The notes: generated by a model not told the origin, from the letters alone. Shown: positions 38,236 through 51,841, counted from the stretch's first letter. The stretch is 64,000 bases of DNA from Magicicada septendecula (GCA_034769895.1 CM068369.1:423361479-423425478); one strand, 5' to 3'. Numbers and translations: made by a program.

Positions 38236-39114
38236 GGTGGTAGACCCGCATTAAGGGCGCATAATTATATAACAAAGATATGTTGATATCTAAACCTTTC
38301 AAATGTAACGCCGAAGCAAGGACAAGGAGATGTTCAATTCCTCCACCTATGCCGTCCTTGTGGACGCACATGGGCGCCACAGTCCAACAGAAAAAACAAT
38401 AGTGTGTGTGGTTGGGGGGTTGCTCAGATGAGCAACGAAATCAAATTTTATAACTTGAAGATGATAGCTCATTTTTGCACCAATTAAATGCTTGTACTAT
38501 GATTTGATAGATATGTGTTTGTATGTTTATTATACTGCGTTTATTCTGTTTTATAAATGTATTATTTCATTGTGTTAAATATAGGGGTTGAAGAAATAGG
38601 TAATCTATATAATTTTGAAGTGTGGTAATAACAAAGTAAATACCTAGACCGATCGGTAGGTGGTTTACCTAATTGTACCAGAGTCAGAAAAGGGGGAAAC
38701 AATGATGTGTAGTATGTTAGATATAAGGATTGATAAAAATATGTATTTCATGTAGTTTGTATAAATTTGAAATGTGTTTGTAGTAAGGTCATTCACCTTG
38801 CTACGAAAATCAGCTGATCAGCAGTAGAATATCTTATATAAATTGTTTGTAAATTTCCAAGGTAACTGATGCTTGAATATAATAATTTTAATGTGTTAAA
38901 GATTTTATTTAAATGATGGACTGAATTGGTATATTTAAGAATTTTAAATGATTTGTGAGAGATTGTAACAGGTAGATATTGGGTGATTAATATTTTGTTG
39001 GGACATGTAGATCAGTCCAAGTTGAGTTTAAAGTGGTAATAGAGAGGATAATGTGGTTGTGAATTAATGTGATGTAGAATTTGAGAAGTATTGATAGTGA
39101 CACAGTAGTTATGG
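38236..39114. other. Noncoding tail of element A1, first part
   Basis: No gene. Contains AAATCAGCTGATCAGC near 38810, beside GTAAGGTCATTCACCTTG, both retained in C1 and C2. Confidence 0.6.
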
Positions 39115-39128
39115 GGAATATATGTAGA

Positions 39129-40171
39129 CTTACTTACTTACTTTAGCCAACGCCCGTACGTGGTTCTTCAACCATTCGACGTCGAGCCTCCCAGTAGCGA
39201 TTGGTTATGTCGTCAGTCGGGTACGTGAGTGCTTGGCAGTTCCGTAAGTATTCTCCGTCCATTCTTGCGGAGTTGCAAAGCGGACAGGTTTTGCTCTCAG
39301 CTAGGCCGATGCGGTGTAGATGAGCTTGCAAGTAGTCATGTCCGGTAGTAAGGCGGAAACGGGCGACGGCCTCAGCTCTGTCCAGGTGTCTCGGTATTGG
39401 TCCTACAGTGGCAAGACTTTCCCACTTTTTACCAGTACCCAGGGTTTTTAGAGTTCTTTGTGTGGAGGTGTTTATAACTGAGGTGATGAGGTTATTGGCT
39501 CTACTGAGAGTAAGCGGCATGTCCGGCTGCTCCGATTCTGCTCCTTCTTTGGCTTTGATGTCGGCTCTTTCATTGCCAGGAATACCTACATGGCTTGGCA
39601 CCCACTGTAGGGTAACGATCCATCCGGTTGACATCAGCTCTGCAAGTTTCGCGCGGCATTGAATTGTTCTCAGGCAGTCGGTGGGAGCGTTTTTGGTGAG
39701 CGCAAGAATTGTGGACTGGGAGTCGATTAAAAATACCACTTTTCCTGGTGCTAAGGTCTTGGCTAGTAGCTGGCTGGAAGCTTCGTAGACTGTGCACACC
39801 TCACCATCGAAGTTACTAGCGTTTCTTCCCACAGCTGTTGAATTCTCAAAGAGGCTACAAAACCATCCCGCGCCTGCTCCCCTCGTTTCAGGCAGGAATG
39901 AGCCGTCAGTGTATATGTGGAGCCAATCATTCGAAGGGTACCTAAGGTTGATGGTTTCTATGGCATACGACTTGAGCTCGATAGGGTTGGCTTCGGCCTT
40001 GTTGGTTGTTAGGCTGATTAGGTCAAGCCGCTTTGCAGGTAAAGCGTTTGCCACTGCATTGTAGTACTGTATGGGAGCCCGACGGTCCAGTGATAGTTGG
40101 TACTTGCTTATAAGAGCTTCAGCGTGAGTTAGAGGCGAAGTTTGGGTTTTGAGTCATTGGGTTGCACTTTT
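39129..40171 (-). mobile_element. 5'-truncated non-LTR retrotransposon
   Basis: Flanked by an exact 14-bp duplication GGAATATATGTAGA (39115-39128 and 40172-40185). The 3' end on the minus strand is a (TAAG)n tail that begins at the stop codon itself. Only the end of the second reading frame is present, so this is a typical 5' truncation from incomplete reverse transcription. It interrupts the noncoding tail of A1. Confidence 0.93.
39143..40153 (-). pseudogene. RNase H end of a non-LTR retrotransposon ORF2 (partial)
   Basis: Open from the truncation point to TAA at 39145-39143. The RNase H domain shows all four acidic positions: IYTDGSFL, TVYEASSQL, FLIDSQSTI and GNERAD, the last within the family signature PSHVGIPGNERAD. 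It is followed by a cysteine-rich segment CPLCNSARMDGEYLRNC, common at the end of jockey/I-group ORF2 proteins. Endonuclease and reverse transcriptase are missing. The remaining frame has no internal stops, which suggests a recent insertion. The GTG at 40054 is not a real start; the protein is a C-terminal fragment. Confidence 0.9.
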
Positions 40172-40185
40172 GGAATATATGTAGA

Positions 40186-41660
40186 GTAATGATTGATATA
40201 TTGAGGAAATAAGTAAATGATGATATTTTGTTGTAATTGAAGTGATGTATTGAGAATGGTAATTAGTTGATGGGAATTTTGTAAGAGGGGATAGTGTAGT
40301 GTAGGAGTCCGCAACAAAAGTGGTTGGGACGGGAAGGGACTGATTAGCGCCGGAAAGGGTTGCCTTAGGTAGAATTCAGGAACCAAAATAAGGGAATGAG
40401 CTTTTTTGGGGGGGGAACACACATCCTGAGTACAAAGGGTTAGAGAGTATTTTTTTTATATAAGAGTAGAATGTTGCGAATTGAGTTAAGTAGTAAGTTG
40501 GGTTTAGAGATTGTTTGATAGATGTTTTGATAGAGATGGGTGTCATGTTTAGTTAAAGTTGTTAGTGATATTAGAGTCAAAGAGGTAAAGATTATAAATG
40601 TATGCATACCAAGTTGATACAATCAAGCTATTATGAATAATTGAATCGCCCAAAGTAATGGAGAATGATAATATTAAAGAAAAGAGATTCATAGTAAAAA
40701 TATAAAATTTTGATTGAAACAAGTGACAAGTTTAATAGAATTTGAAAAAATGTAAGTTGTAAAAGGTGTAATCTTGAGTAATGTAAATATCAATTTTATT
40801 GTTAATTATAATAATATTTTGTTATTTTTAAATGTCTTATTTTATTATGTGTTTGTGTTTAAAGATAGAATTTTGAAGAGGATCAATGTATTTTCTGTAG
40901 TAACTTATGTAGGTCAAGGTTCTTGACTTGACCCAGTTTGATCAGCTGATGGGTGATGTTCTATACTAGACCTGTTTTGGCAATGAAGTGATGCCAATTT
41001 TGTTTCTTAATTAATTTAAATAATTCTAATATTGAGAAAAATATATTTTAACAAATTTAAATTTTTTTGGGAAAAAAAAATTTTTTGGTTTTGTGCCTGC
41101 CATCTAATTGATGTTTTGAGTTTTGATTATATTATTGTTTGTGTGTATTAACAGTGTTTTTTATTGAATTGTATTGTTTAGGATATATGTATAAGCAACT
41201 GTTAGGATAAGGAAGTTCATGTTTTAAGTAAAAGTTCAATTTATTTGTTTTTTGAATTATCACCAATAACGAAGAGAATTATTCAATCAGATAAAAGATT
41301 TGTATTTGATTTTTGAGATTAATGGTAATATAGATTTGGTTTCAATTTAAAGGAAACTCCTAAATTTGATAACAATATTGCTAGGATGTAGTTATAAGTG
41401 TGTGTACAAGCCCAGTAATTGCTAAAGGCAGCCCAGTGTGCATGATAAGGGGGAACATATCAGTTGAGGATCTGGCATGATATAAGACCAGGGATTTGGA
41501 TTTTTGGGGCAGCATGTTAGAAGGTGAGGTGCGCTGTGGTGCGTGTCTGTTCGATTTTATGGTGTTGGGATCTCGTACAGAGAAGTCCAGTGATCTCATT
41601 CAGATGTGGCCATAGTTTTCAGCAACTGCACTTCCCAACTACTGTTGTTAAAACGATGAT
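40186..41660. other. Noncoding tail of element A1, second part, and junction with B
   Basis: Matches 57540-58740 of C1 (GGAAGGGACTGATTAGCGCCGGAAAGGGTT, TTGACTTGACCCAG, GATCAGCTGATGG, CTGGCATGATATAAGACC). Similarity ends near 41620. No gene seen. Confidence 0.65.
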
Positions 41661-41674
41661 ATTCTCTGGTTTGA

Positions 41675-42657
41675 TTAATAACCGCATCGGGTGTACGCCC
41701 TGTTCTCACAACAAAATGCCTCTAATTCTACTTCATTATGTAAGTCACGGGTGATTAATACCCTTTCTGTTACCCCGGTTAGTTTTTTATTAATCTCCCC
41801 CCGTAATTCATCTTTCACATAGCTTAAATTACCTTCAGTTGAAGTACACTTTTTATATATGTCACTGTTAGTTTGAACAGTGAAATCATTTATTTCTTTA
41901 ATTTTATTACGTATAGTACTTATCTCATTGCTAGTATTCATTTCATGTTCTGAAATAGCTTTATCGATTGTTTCGATATTCTTTGTCATATTAGTTACAT
42001 TAGATTCACATTTATCTATTTGATATTGTAACATCTCTGTCTTAATGTCTATTTGTTTATCAACTCCATCTAAACATTTATTCTCTATTTCTTTACTTTG
42101 CATTACAATTTGACTTTGAACTTTCTCAACTATTGTTTCATCTACTTTACTTATTTTGTTTTCTAAACTGTTTATTTGAGTATCAAACATCTCACTGACT
42201 ACTTCTATTATCTGTTCTTTTATATTATCACAACATTCATGAATTTCATTCATTTGTTTATTAAAATTAAAATTTTGCTGTTTTATCTCCCCTCTCATCA
42301 ACTTTATCTCCTTATTTTGTATCTCAAATTTATCATTCATTTTAGTATCACTAATGTCAAAACGATTGTTTACTTCATCAAATTTGGCATTTAAGCTACT
42401 TATTTTAATATCACTAACGTCAAAACGACTGTTTACTTCATCAAACTTTACATTTTGCTCATTGAATTCACATCTAACATTGTTTGTAGCATTCTGAACA
42501 TTTCATAATTATCGTCTTTTTTGTTTTCATACCGAGTTGAGATGGGTGTTACTTGTATTGTATTTAACTCAACAGATTCGGTGGGACTAGACTCGCCGAT
42601 TTGACTAACTGGGCTTGAATGAACGCCCATCTCACTCGTAAATGTTTCGTCAGTCAT
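41675..42657 (-). pseudogene. Gag-like protein of element B, truncated and frameshifted
   Basis: Start taken as MTDETFTSEMGVHSS at 42657, about 240 bp after the primer site. The upstream ATG at 42735 would add residues not shared with related proteins. Polar N-terminus with VTPIST, frameshift near 42470, then a long coiled coil with NRFD/NDKF-type repeats. The frame stops at 41675 before the central region and DDGG end are reached; the junction with A1 removed them. Confidence 0.75.
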
Positions 42658-42896
42658 GCTGACTTCTACTTTTTTATTTGCATCTCGAAATTTTATATAT
42701 GCTTCTTTTTCAAATATTACTATGTAATATAGCATAAACTTATCTCTAACAATATCTCTATTTATTCATGCTAATCACAACATAACCTTATTTTCTACAC
42801 GCATATTTTAAGTATTTCGAAATTTTCTGTTACCTCAAATAACTGTTCCGCTCTTTCAGTAGGCCTACTCCACATAAAATAAAATTTTATGTTGAG

Positions 42897-42917
42897 TCCC
42901 TGTTCGCAAGGCGACCA
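42897..42917 (-). other. Primer-binding site of element B
   Basis: On the minus strand TGGTCGCCTTGCGAACAGG lies two bases after the LTR end (AAGTTACA-AT). The TGG start fits pairing to a tRNA CCA end. I did not assign the tRNA. Confidence 0.6.
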
Positions 42918-42919
42918 AT

Positions 42920-43610
42920 TGTAACTTTAATTACTTTTATGATTGAGTTAAATACTGTTTACTTCTTATGGTAAACAGTTCATTCGGGCGCCATCTTGTT
43001 ACCAACAATGGAAACTTAAATATGCTTACCTTTGGGCCGAGTTCGTTAAGCGAACCAGAAACAGCAGAACTTGTTACTTGAAATAAATCACTTTTAATTT
43101 TATTATTTACCAATGACATTACCTTTTATTATAAACCAACATACAGTTACATTTGATTCTACTTTGAAAACAATGCACACTACCATTCACCATGCGGCGC
43201 AGTTCATCTAATCAAGTTAAATTTCTTTCCATTAACATTTTTACAAGCCCACCAAAATACACATAATCAATCATATTTTTTAATTATAGAATTATATATA
43301 TTTGCACAACCCAGCACTTCTTAAATTTAAATCTTTCCCCATTCACAGCAATCACACCCTCGTTCATGCGGTACAATTTCTTTATTTTCAAATTGAGTCA
43401 TTTTACTGAATCTAATAAGGATATTGAAAATTCAGTATTTGCCCTTATTAATTTTTGCTTTTACCCCCCATTTGTTACTTAGCTGGAAAATCAATCCTGA
43501 AGACGTCCCATTGCTCCACACGCACTACGGAGATTGTTTTCACCAGATGTTATTGAATTTATTTGATATATATTTAAACCAAACTGCTATTTCACTTTAG
43601 ATTGATGTCA

Positions 43611-43661
<51 letters not shown>

Positions 43662-46600
43662 AATGCAACATAGTTGCAGGTTCCCAACGTTACATAAAAG
43701 ACTGATGAAATATGGTCAAAGACCATACCCTGACTTAAGGTTGTTCGATAGTTCATATGTTTGAGAAGGACCTCAAGTAAAAAGGAGGCAATGACTAATA
43801 TTAAATGTAAAAGAGCCAGACCAATGAATGATTGGATGTAATGAAATGTTTGTTTTGTACTGTGACATGTTAAGGTCTACAGAATATTTATATTGTATGT
43901 TGAATGTGTTAAAAATGAAATGATGTTGTTTGATAATAATACTTACTCAATAATTATGTTTATATTTTATATTAGATTTGTTTTTATACAGCACAATATA
44001 GTTACCAATGTTAGGCACGGTACTAAGTTGTCAGTATTGTATAAAATTGAAAGATACTGTTGTTCTAATTAATGTTTATAAACTGGATCAGGAGTGTGAC
44101 CAGTGTTTCAAGTCTAACAAGTAGTTCTGACAATTATGTCATAAATTAATAAAGGGTTCCAGAACCAATTGATTAATGTAAAAAACAAATAACCACCAGT
44201 AAATTAAAATTCATGTAATTAACTATGTAATCAATAATTAATTGTACAGTAGGTCAGGTAAAAAGAAAATTAAGTTAAAAACCAAATAATGTTATAATGG
44301 TTGTAAATGAATCTATAGGCCTAAATTCCATATTAGTGAAAGGAAATTAATACCTTTTTAGTAAACCCAGTCCAACGAAACTCTAGTAAAACATTTACTG
44401 TTTAATAAGGAAGGTTAGGGGAGAATTTTATGTGATTCAATATTAATCTAAGCATGGAGTATTTTATTGGAAAGGAGTAGTAATATTCTATAATGCCGGC
44501 TCAAGGATATATAGAAAACCTGGTTGTTAAGGCAACTGATTTTTAGTAACTTGTTGATTTTGAATAGATGGTACTGATTGTTACAAGCTATTAGGTTGAA
44601 ATGAACCGATATATTTAAAATATATGAATAAATATAAAGAAAATATATATCCAAATTGAAAAAAAAACATTTTGCAAAACAATTATACTGGAATGTTAAT
44701 GAATCATACAGATTAAATAACCCTATAAATTATCAATGAATACAATAAAAAAGAACTGAAAGCGTCTCACCTCATTCACTAAACAATTCCGCTGATTTGG
44801 TATCAAACCAATTCATGCTATAAATTGAAGACCAATAAAGAGTTGAAGCCTGAATTAACGGAAATATTTGGAAATACAGAAGATTCGGTTGACGAAATAA
44901 CCTTCATTGACAGCGGAAGCTGAGATCCTAATTCCAGTTCGTTGGGACCAAGAATTGTGAAGACGCAAAAGAAGACTCGAAGCACCAGAGTTCCCGTGGG
45001 ATTATCATCATCCATTCATTGATTCATTGAAGACCAGAGCAGTTTTACTGGGTGAAGACGATATAACCTGCATTTTGATCGTAGTTGACAAACATTCACC
45101 GCCTAATGAAGCTTTCGCCGCTTGGGTAAAAAAACAAATTATTTTCATATCATTGTATTTTAAGTAAATAATTTTATTCTTTTTGTAAATTGAACAACCT
45201 TAATTATGCGTTTTACCTGGCCTTACTAATGGTTCAAAGAACTACACGAACCCTGGTATAAGAATTATTTGTCATTATTTTCAAAGTATATATGTTTTTC
45301 TTTTAGAATTCGAATAATTAAGAATCGATACATGTTGGGATAGTCGATTGTATTGTCTTATTGTTTGTCTGAGACAACGTAACTGGTTAAATACCAGAGA
45401 AAAATAAATAAAGTACATTGTTGTATGAGATAACGTTTTAATCATTGCAGAGAAAATACTATATGTAATTGGCGTAATAATTTATTAACAGATTGATACA
45501 AACACTCAGAATAACTAACCTATACGCACACTTATTTATAATAGCAGCGCTCCAAGTTTGCAGCTGGTGAGACGGGAGATTGCTGAACTAACGGGTTTTG
45601 CCATACTAAATTTGAATGAAATTTTTATTGTTGAGGGACTAGGGTTGAGACAAAAACCACTTACAATCAGTAAATACTCCATATATATTGCTCATATTAA
45701 ACAACCACTGAGAATTAAATTAAGTCTACAGAATACTACCATTATAAATTCAGGAATATAATTCTAAGTTTGTGGACTTAATAATCTGTGTCCTGAGGGT
45801 TTCACTGGTCACAACCGCAAGGTATATTAGTTAATAACATATTAATTAAACCAGGTAACAGCATTTTAATTGTTACGAATCGCCACCTACAACGTACTAC
45901 TTGGCGTTTTTTACACCGGAGTCTCTTATAACTAATTACACTCATAGACAAGATCTCTTTATAATTTGACGTCTCCAGCTGGTATCATACATTATTACAT
46001 ACGTCCTCACATAATTAACAAGCAGTTCGTTACTAAATTGATTACAACAGTGGGGTTTGAATAAGACGGACATTTTCGCTAGCACCGGCACATATTAGTC
46101 TCTTTACAAATTGGCACATAACAACGTGGAACTTATTTAAACACGTACTCGACACATTCTATATATTTCACTTTCTTTACAAATTGACGCTCGCAACGTG
46201 AGGCATCATCGTCGCATCATAACACCTAAAAGTCGATCTTTCTTTACAATATATATATCACATTTTACATATTATATGGGCGGACGTCCGTATTTCGTTC
46301 CTGAACTTTTATATATGGCCAGCCGGCACAAATGATGTTGCGTGACTGAGAACGATCTGAACTGCTTCAATTCCGATGTGGAAAGGGCATCACGTCACCA
46401 ATCTCATTGTGTTTGTTGATGACATCTTAGTTTTTAAAGGTGCAGCAATTACGTCCTGCATTCTTTAGGTCACGTTTTCATAGGAGTGGCCTGTTGACAA
46501 GTTTGTCTGGCGAAATTGTGTTGTTGTTTCCGCACGTATACCACTGACCTTGGCGCAATTCCTGTTGCTCGATATTACGTAGTTTCACACTTTACAAAAC

Positions 46601-46707
46601 TTTATAAAACTTCACCATCCTTGATGTATTTATTTATGATTTTGAATAAAATAAAATTTACATTGGTTATTCCCCAGAATCTATAGGTACATACTTGTAC
46701 CGTTACA
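42920..46707 (-). repeat. 5' LTR of element B, split by a 2.6-kb insertion
   Basis: 42920-43658 and 46249-46707 together match the 3' LTR. The split lies in a (TA)n tract (about 43612-43658) that is much shorter in the other LTR. Confidence 0.88.
43659..46248. mobile_element. 2.6-kb insertion, solo-LTR-like, family unassigned
   Basis: Begins TGTAATGCAACATAG and ends TTTCTTTACA, so it has TG...CA ends and a 5-bp inverted terminus TGTAA/TTACA, in a TA-rich target that hides any duplication. The interior is AT-rich without credible frames and similar in style to LTRs E and F. Near its right end the motif CTTTACAAATTG(A/G)C recurs three to four times (about 45955-46248). It could be a solo LTR or a non-autonomous DNA element. 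Confidence 0.5.
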
Positions 46708-47268
46708 CTACTAGACATGGTGAGATCTTAACCTTATATTAAAAAGCACTGTTTACTACTACCCAACACCAAGAATAACTTCACCAACACTTCTTAACAA
46801 CACAATAGTGAAAGAAAGCAGAGAATTAACTATAATTACAGTGAACACTACAAATAAAATCATTTATTTTAAAAGAAACAGTGACATAAAACATTTGCAT
46901 TATTTGAGGTGGAACACAAGCAGCCATCTTTGAATTTATCGTCATCATTCCAAACTCGAGCGGCCATGTTTGTTGATTTTGGTCATTTGAATTAAATAAT
47001 TATTGTTCTATACTCAAACAAAAATAACTTTATGTGTAATAGTAAGATTTTTAAACATTTGTAAGTATTGTACTTCCTCAAAGCATTTCTGACTTTTAAT
47101 AGTAGTTAAAAAGAACCCTATAATTAATATTATGAAATGTAAAAACTTAATTTTGTTGCAATCGATCCGAGGTAAAGAGTCGATCCGGGAAACAAACATT
47201 TTCGACCTGAGGGTCGTAACACTAATTTAAAAGAAATTAAAACTAGGAAGAAAAGATACGTTACAGAT

Positions 47269-47287
47269 TGGCGGCCAACTAGCGAGG
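47269..47287 (+). other. Primer-binding-site candidate of element F
   Basis: TGGCGGCCAACTAGCGAGG starts three bases after ACGTTACA, the inferred LTR end. Confidence 0.45.
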
Positions 47288-47377
47288 CTGAATTTAGGGG
47301 ATTATTAGGCGATATAAAGAAAACAATAACGGACCTAACTTCCTAATTTTAGCTGGCAACTTACTATAAGTTCAGAA

Positions 47378-49109
47378 ATGGAACGCAGAGCTACTTCAAA
47401 AAGGAGAGCAGAGAACATGGACATGGATAGAATAATGAGGTTATTGAACCAAAATGGTGAGGAAATAAGACAACAAATGGAAAAGGAAAAGAAACAGATA
47501 AGAGAGGAGGTAAGACAAAGAGAAGAATTAAGGAAGAAACAAAGAGAATGGTGGAAAGAACCAATGGAAAGGGAAAAGAAACAGATGAAAGAGGAGTCAA
47601 ACCAAATAGGACGACGAAGAATGGAAACCCGGCACGAAGGGATAAAACAAAATGCAGAATTATTCAATAGACGAACAGAACAGTGGAAGGAAGAAGAAAT
47701 GAATGATCATAAACAGATAATGGAAGATGAACATAAAAGAGTGGAAGCATTCGAGGAAGAATTTAAAAGTATCAAGAAATTAATAAATAAGCAGAAACAA
47801 ATGGATGAAAAAAATAGACGTCATTAAAGAAAGGACTAATGAAGATTCATGGAAACAAAAGGAAGAAACGAATGAAAAAGTAGATCAGCTTAATAAAACA
47901 TTAAATAGTGGTTTCAAGAAGTTGAAAGGAACACTAGACAGTGCTTCTGAAGGTACTAATGAAAAAATAGAGAAGGAAGAATTAAAGGGTACCAACAAAT
48001 TAATAGAAGATCAAAATAAGGTAGTAAACAATATGCATAAGACAATGAAAGTATGCATAGAAGATAAAAATAAAAATAAGGAAACATTAAGTAAAAAGAT
48101 GGGAGAAAAACGGAGGAAAATAATAATAAATCTTATAAAATTTTAAATAAAAACGGTGAAACAGTGAATAAAACCATAGAAACCCTAATTAAGAAACTGG
48201 AGGATACCCACAACACAATGAAAGAAATTACGGATCAGGAACAGATGGTAGAAATTAATCGTAAAAACACGGAAAAAATATGCCAGGAAATGGATGATAA
48301 ACGAAACAAAATTATAAATGAAGATTTTAGGAATATGGAAGAAACAATAGATAGTGCCTTCGAAAGAACTAATGAACATTTTGAAAATAAGATTGAATGT
48401 TTAAGAGAGCTGAACATGGAGAGAAACTGTTGATAGAAGAAATAAAAGAGGATAGTAAACTATTAATACAAACAATAAAAGAAAATAATGATAAATCATG
48501 TGAACTTTTAAATGAAAGCAATAATGGATCAGAACAAATAAAGGAAAATAATGAAACATTAAAACAAGAAATAAAGGAGGATATTGAAACACTAAATAAT
48601 AAAATGGACAGTAATAATGAGACACTGAATAAAAAAATCAAAAGCAGTAATGAAACATCAGAACAAATAAAGCACGTGACCATGGATGACATAATGGCAT
48701 TCATACTACAGTGGAGGGAAGAATTAAGAAATTATAGGAAACAGTCAATAGAAACAATAAAGAAAATAAAGATAAAAACTGGAACAATTAAATAAATAGA
48801 AAATAAAGAAGACTCAAGTGCATTGTTATCTGAGAATAAACCTAACAAAAACAAAGAGAAAATTAAGCACATAGAAGTTAACATTAATGGTGTAAGGAAC
48901 CAAATAATTAAGAAGAAGGAAATAGGAAAAATACATCAAAAGAAAATAATAAATACACGGGAAGGATTCGAGATGATTAAAAATGGACTAATTAATGTAC
49001 TTAATCTCCCAATTACTGAACAGAGAGAATTAATTAAGTTTAAAAATTATAGAAGGAGCTTAATAGAAATTTTAGAAGGAAATCACAATAAAACAGTGAG
49101 AAGAAACTT
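47378..49109 (+). pseudogene. Gag-like charged coiled-coil region of element F, degraded
   Basis: From ATG at 47378 (MERRATSKRRAENMDMDRIMRLL) a very charged Glu/Lys/Arg/Asn coiled-coil sequence runs through five consecutive frames, changing near 47815, 48150 and 48400, with a stop at about 48793. It ends at the solo LTR insertion at 49110. The MDMDRIMRLL start recalls MDPSQMMEALQTLL of E. No enzyme domains. The lack of cysteine-histidine motifs means gag is inferred from position only. Confidence 0.55.
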
Positions 49110-50272
49110 TGTAACGGGGCAAAAGGGGGGCTTTTTATTTTATTAAATTTAGGTTTTATTTTATTAAAATATTATTAAATTCGGTTTCATCTGTGTGGAC
49201 AGCCACGTGTTCAAATGAAGCGTAGTTAGAACAAAGGACTTGTGAGGTGATGCCAATGCAATGGAATGTCGTGTTGTTGACGGTGATACGATTCTTGGAA
49301 CTTTGCGACTGTGTGACACACACCCACAAACGCGCCACCACCAGCAATCGCGCAACCGATGCCAAGTTGGTAAAACAACATGGCTTGAAGATGAATTTTG
49401 TCCAGCACGTGGTCTCAACACGACGGAAACGAAATTAAGTCCTGCCCACATGTGTGACGTAAACCTCTGGACACAAATATCGTCGACGTCCAACACACGA
49501 AAATCACATGTGTTGGCTGAGCAGTAACAATGACTTTTGGTACACAAGGCATTGCCTTCCGCCTTGTCGAAGAATTGAAAGTGGAAGGGATGTGGTGAAA
49601 GCTCTGCGCAGTTCTCTCACCGACGCTTACCTGGCCAGGTAATCGCCCCACGGGGCTCATTAAAAAATTGTGAATATCAAGTAAAAATGGGTTTCAGTTA
49701 TCAAAAATGTGAAAGTGACTATAGTTTTCGGCAGGAAGAAGAAAAGTAGATTATAACTGTTTTCGAACCTACAACTAAATGCGTAAGTGAGAAGCCGAGT
49801 TCGGAGGAACCCCTCGTTGCCGGCAAGGGTATTGCACAATGTATCAAATAATGTTCCTAAATAATTAAGAGGGGGTTTTTATTTAAATGGAATGAATGTG
49901 AGTGCAAGCAGGCTGGGCTGTTTATAATGAGGTAAGATGTTTTAAGTAAGTTTAGTGGTACCAGATAATGTTTCAAGTATTTCAAGAAAGTTGTATTTAA
50001 CTTAAAGTTTGGCTAGAAGTAATAGACTGTTTTTTCTTTAAAGATACAGAAATGAATAAAGAATAATTTGAAGTTGAAAAAATTTAAAGAATAAAAATAA
50101 AATTTAGTTTGTTTCTCTTCACAAAAGGCGAGTTGCGTCAGTTATTCATATAACCTTTAAATCACTCTTGCATCTCGATGTTCGTGTGACGGATTCTGGG
50201 ATGAGAGGGCAAAATATAAGGTAGGTGGAAGATAGGTAATTTTATTTATTTGTATTGAAATATAATATAACA
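49110..50272 (+). mobile_element. Solo LTR A0 (A1/C family)
   Basis: TGTAACGGGGC at 49110 to ATATAACA at 50272, flanked by the 4-bp duplication ACTT (49106-49109 and 50273-50276). It aligns with the A1 LTR throughout (CCACGTGTT, TCTCTTCAC, AGGTAGGTGGAA). A single LTR with target duplication is the product of recombination between two LTRs. It interrupts element F. Confidence 0.8.
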
Positions 50273-50276
50273 ACTT

Positions 50277-51671
50277 AAACAAATCTATGTTTAAAATAAA
50301 TACACCAGAAAAAGAAATTCATAATAAAAGATCGGTGATCTCATTAATAAGTAAGGTACCATTAACAGAGTTGGTTAGCAAACTAAAGGATAAAGTGATT
50401 GATGTAGGCATCGATACAAATAAAAATTTTGCAGTAGAAAAATTGAAGCATAAGTTAGTAGCGAGAAAGTTAAAAGGGACTGAAGAGAAAATTGTTAAAG
50501 AGCAAGAAACAAGAGGGACCGGAATAATACTGTTCACAATAATAATCCAAATAATTACGGCAATTGAAATAATCGACCACGGATAAATTAAGCACAAATA
50601 CACCATCGGAAAAGGGACGGATTTTTAGGATACTGACACAAAGCAAATCAACTAAGAAAAGAATAAAATAAAATAAACTAATTATTAAATAAGAAGAACC
50701 AATTTAGGGTAATTAATAAGACAAGACGATAAAAAGAATGACTATAATAAATATTTGGATAACCATATTAATCATGATAATAACAATGATAAGAACAATT
50801 AAGACTAGTTACTATTTAATAAGGGTTAGAAATGAGTTAAATGAAGAAAGAATAGACTAATACAGCTCAGTGTAACGATGAAATTCAGTACTTAACTGCA
50901 TAATTAAATGGGAATAAATAAATAAAAATGAAGATGAAGATAGAATCTAAAATATCACTGATTGACAGCACCAAGCTGGAAATAATCCAACATGTATGTA
51001 GAATAATATTAACCAATTACTTGTGAATGATAGAATATTAATTGAAGTGATAGAATGCCAGAAGTGAAACAGTTATGGAATAAATATGTGAAGAGAACTC
51101 AAAAGAAATCATGTAACAATCCCTTGAATATAATTTTGTAGCGAAGGAGCTACCTTATAGGTAATAATATGTATTGTGTTGTGATAGTGCAACTTTTATT
51201 TTCCTGGACAGAGATGAAGTTCCTCTGATCTCAGATGATATATTTAGGGAAAATGGCGGAGTAATGGAAGCCAAGAGTGCCCCTCTGAATCCGAACCCAT
51301 GTGTAATATTTAATGTTAGGGAATTATGGTATTTTAGGGATGATACAAACAACGAGGTAATGAAATAAAAAATAAATATGACAATATGGATCGAGGCATG
51401 AAAAGTGAGAAGAAATTAAGTGTTCCAGCATGAAAACAGGAATATAATTAAAGGGTAAACAAATAAATGATAGAATAACCCAAAATGTATGAAGAATCGA
51501 CACCAATTTTTTATGTGCTAAGTTACTATATGATGATGAACAATGTGAAATCAATCCAAACAAACTCATTGAAATCTATGAGAAGAAAGCAGCAGTACTA
51601 TGAAGAACTGAACAAATATCAAATTGATAATTTCATCAAACCAAGAAACTTGTCTTTCCCAAATTATCAGT
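50277..51671 (+). other. Rest of the internal region of element F
   Basis: AT-rich. A 99-codon open frame at 50287..50586 (MFKINTPEKEIHNKRSV) may be another piece of the charged gag-like protein, as may 51485..51718, but neither shows a domain. No pol. Confidence 0.4.
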
Positions 51672-51841
51672 GTTGGAGGGGAAGCATATGTAACGTAACA
51701 GAACATCCATACTCTTAAAACAATTTACAACACAGACATACTGACTAAAACGTTGACAATACCCAATACCCCTTAGATTGAGATAGTGAATCACTGTCAA
51801 TAATTACCATAATGTGTAACAGAATGGGGGAACTAAATAAA

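Larger units (their letters stand above)
34314..41620 (+). mobile_element. Gypsy-like element A1 without pol, nested in B
   Basis: Plus-strand element: LTR, primer site, intact gag-like gene, structured module and a long noncoding tail. The tail matches that of C1/C2 until about 41620 (GATCTCGTACAGAGAAGT). Its polypurine tract and 3' LTR are absent. B also lacks the end of its gag and the start of its pol at this junction, so a deletion accompanied or followed the insertion. A 5'-truncated non-LTR element is inserted at 39129-40171. Confidence 0.75.
27964..46707 (-). mobile_element. Gypsy retroelement B (with nested A1, non-LTR and 2.6-kb insertions)
   Basis: The outer ends TGTAAC...GTTACA are flanked by the 4-bp duplication CTAC (27960-27963 and 46708-46711). 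On the minus strand the order is 5' LTR (46707-42920), primer site, gag-like gene, pol, noncoding module, hairpin with polypurine tract, and 3' LTR (29118-27964). Element A1 lies between gag and pol, and a 2590-bp insertion lies in the 5' LTR. It is the only element in the window that retains pol. Confidence 0.9.
17832..47265 (+). mobile_element. 5' LTR of retroelement F, split by nested hAT and Gypsy insertions
   Basis: Starts TGTAACGTAACAGAACA, almost identical to the 3' LTR start at 51689 over roughly 550-700 bp. After removing the hAT element (19546-27763) and element B (27964-46707) with their target duplications, the LTR continues through 27772-27959 and 46712-47265. It ends ACGTTACA, the mirror of the TGTAACGT start. 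A TGGCGGCCAACTAGCGAGG primer-like sequence begins three bases later. An earlier possible end is GTCGTAACA at 47221. Net length is about 2.4 kb. The intervals 17832-19537 and 46712-47265 hold no gene. Confidence 0.6.
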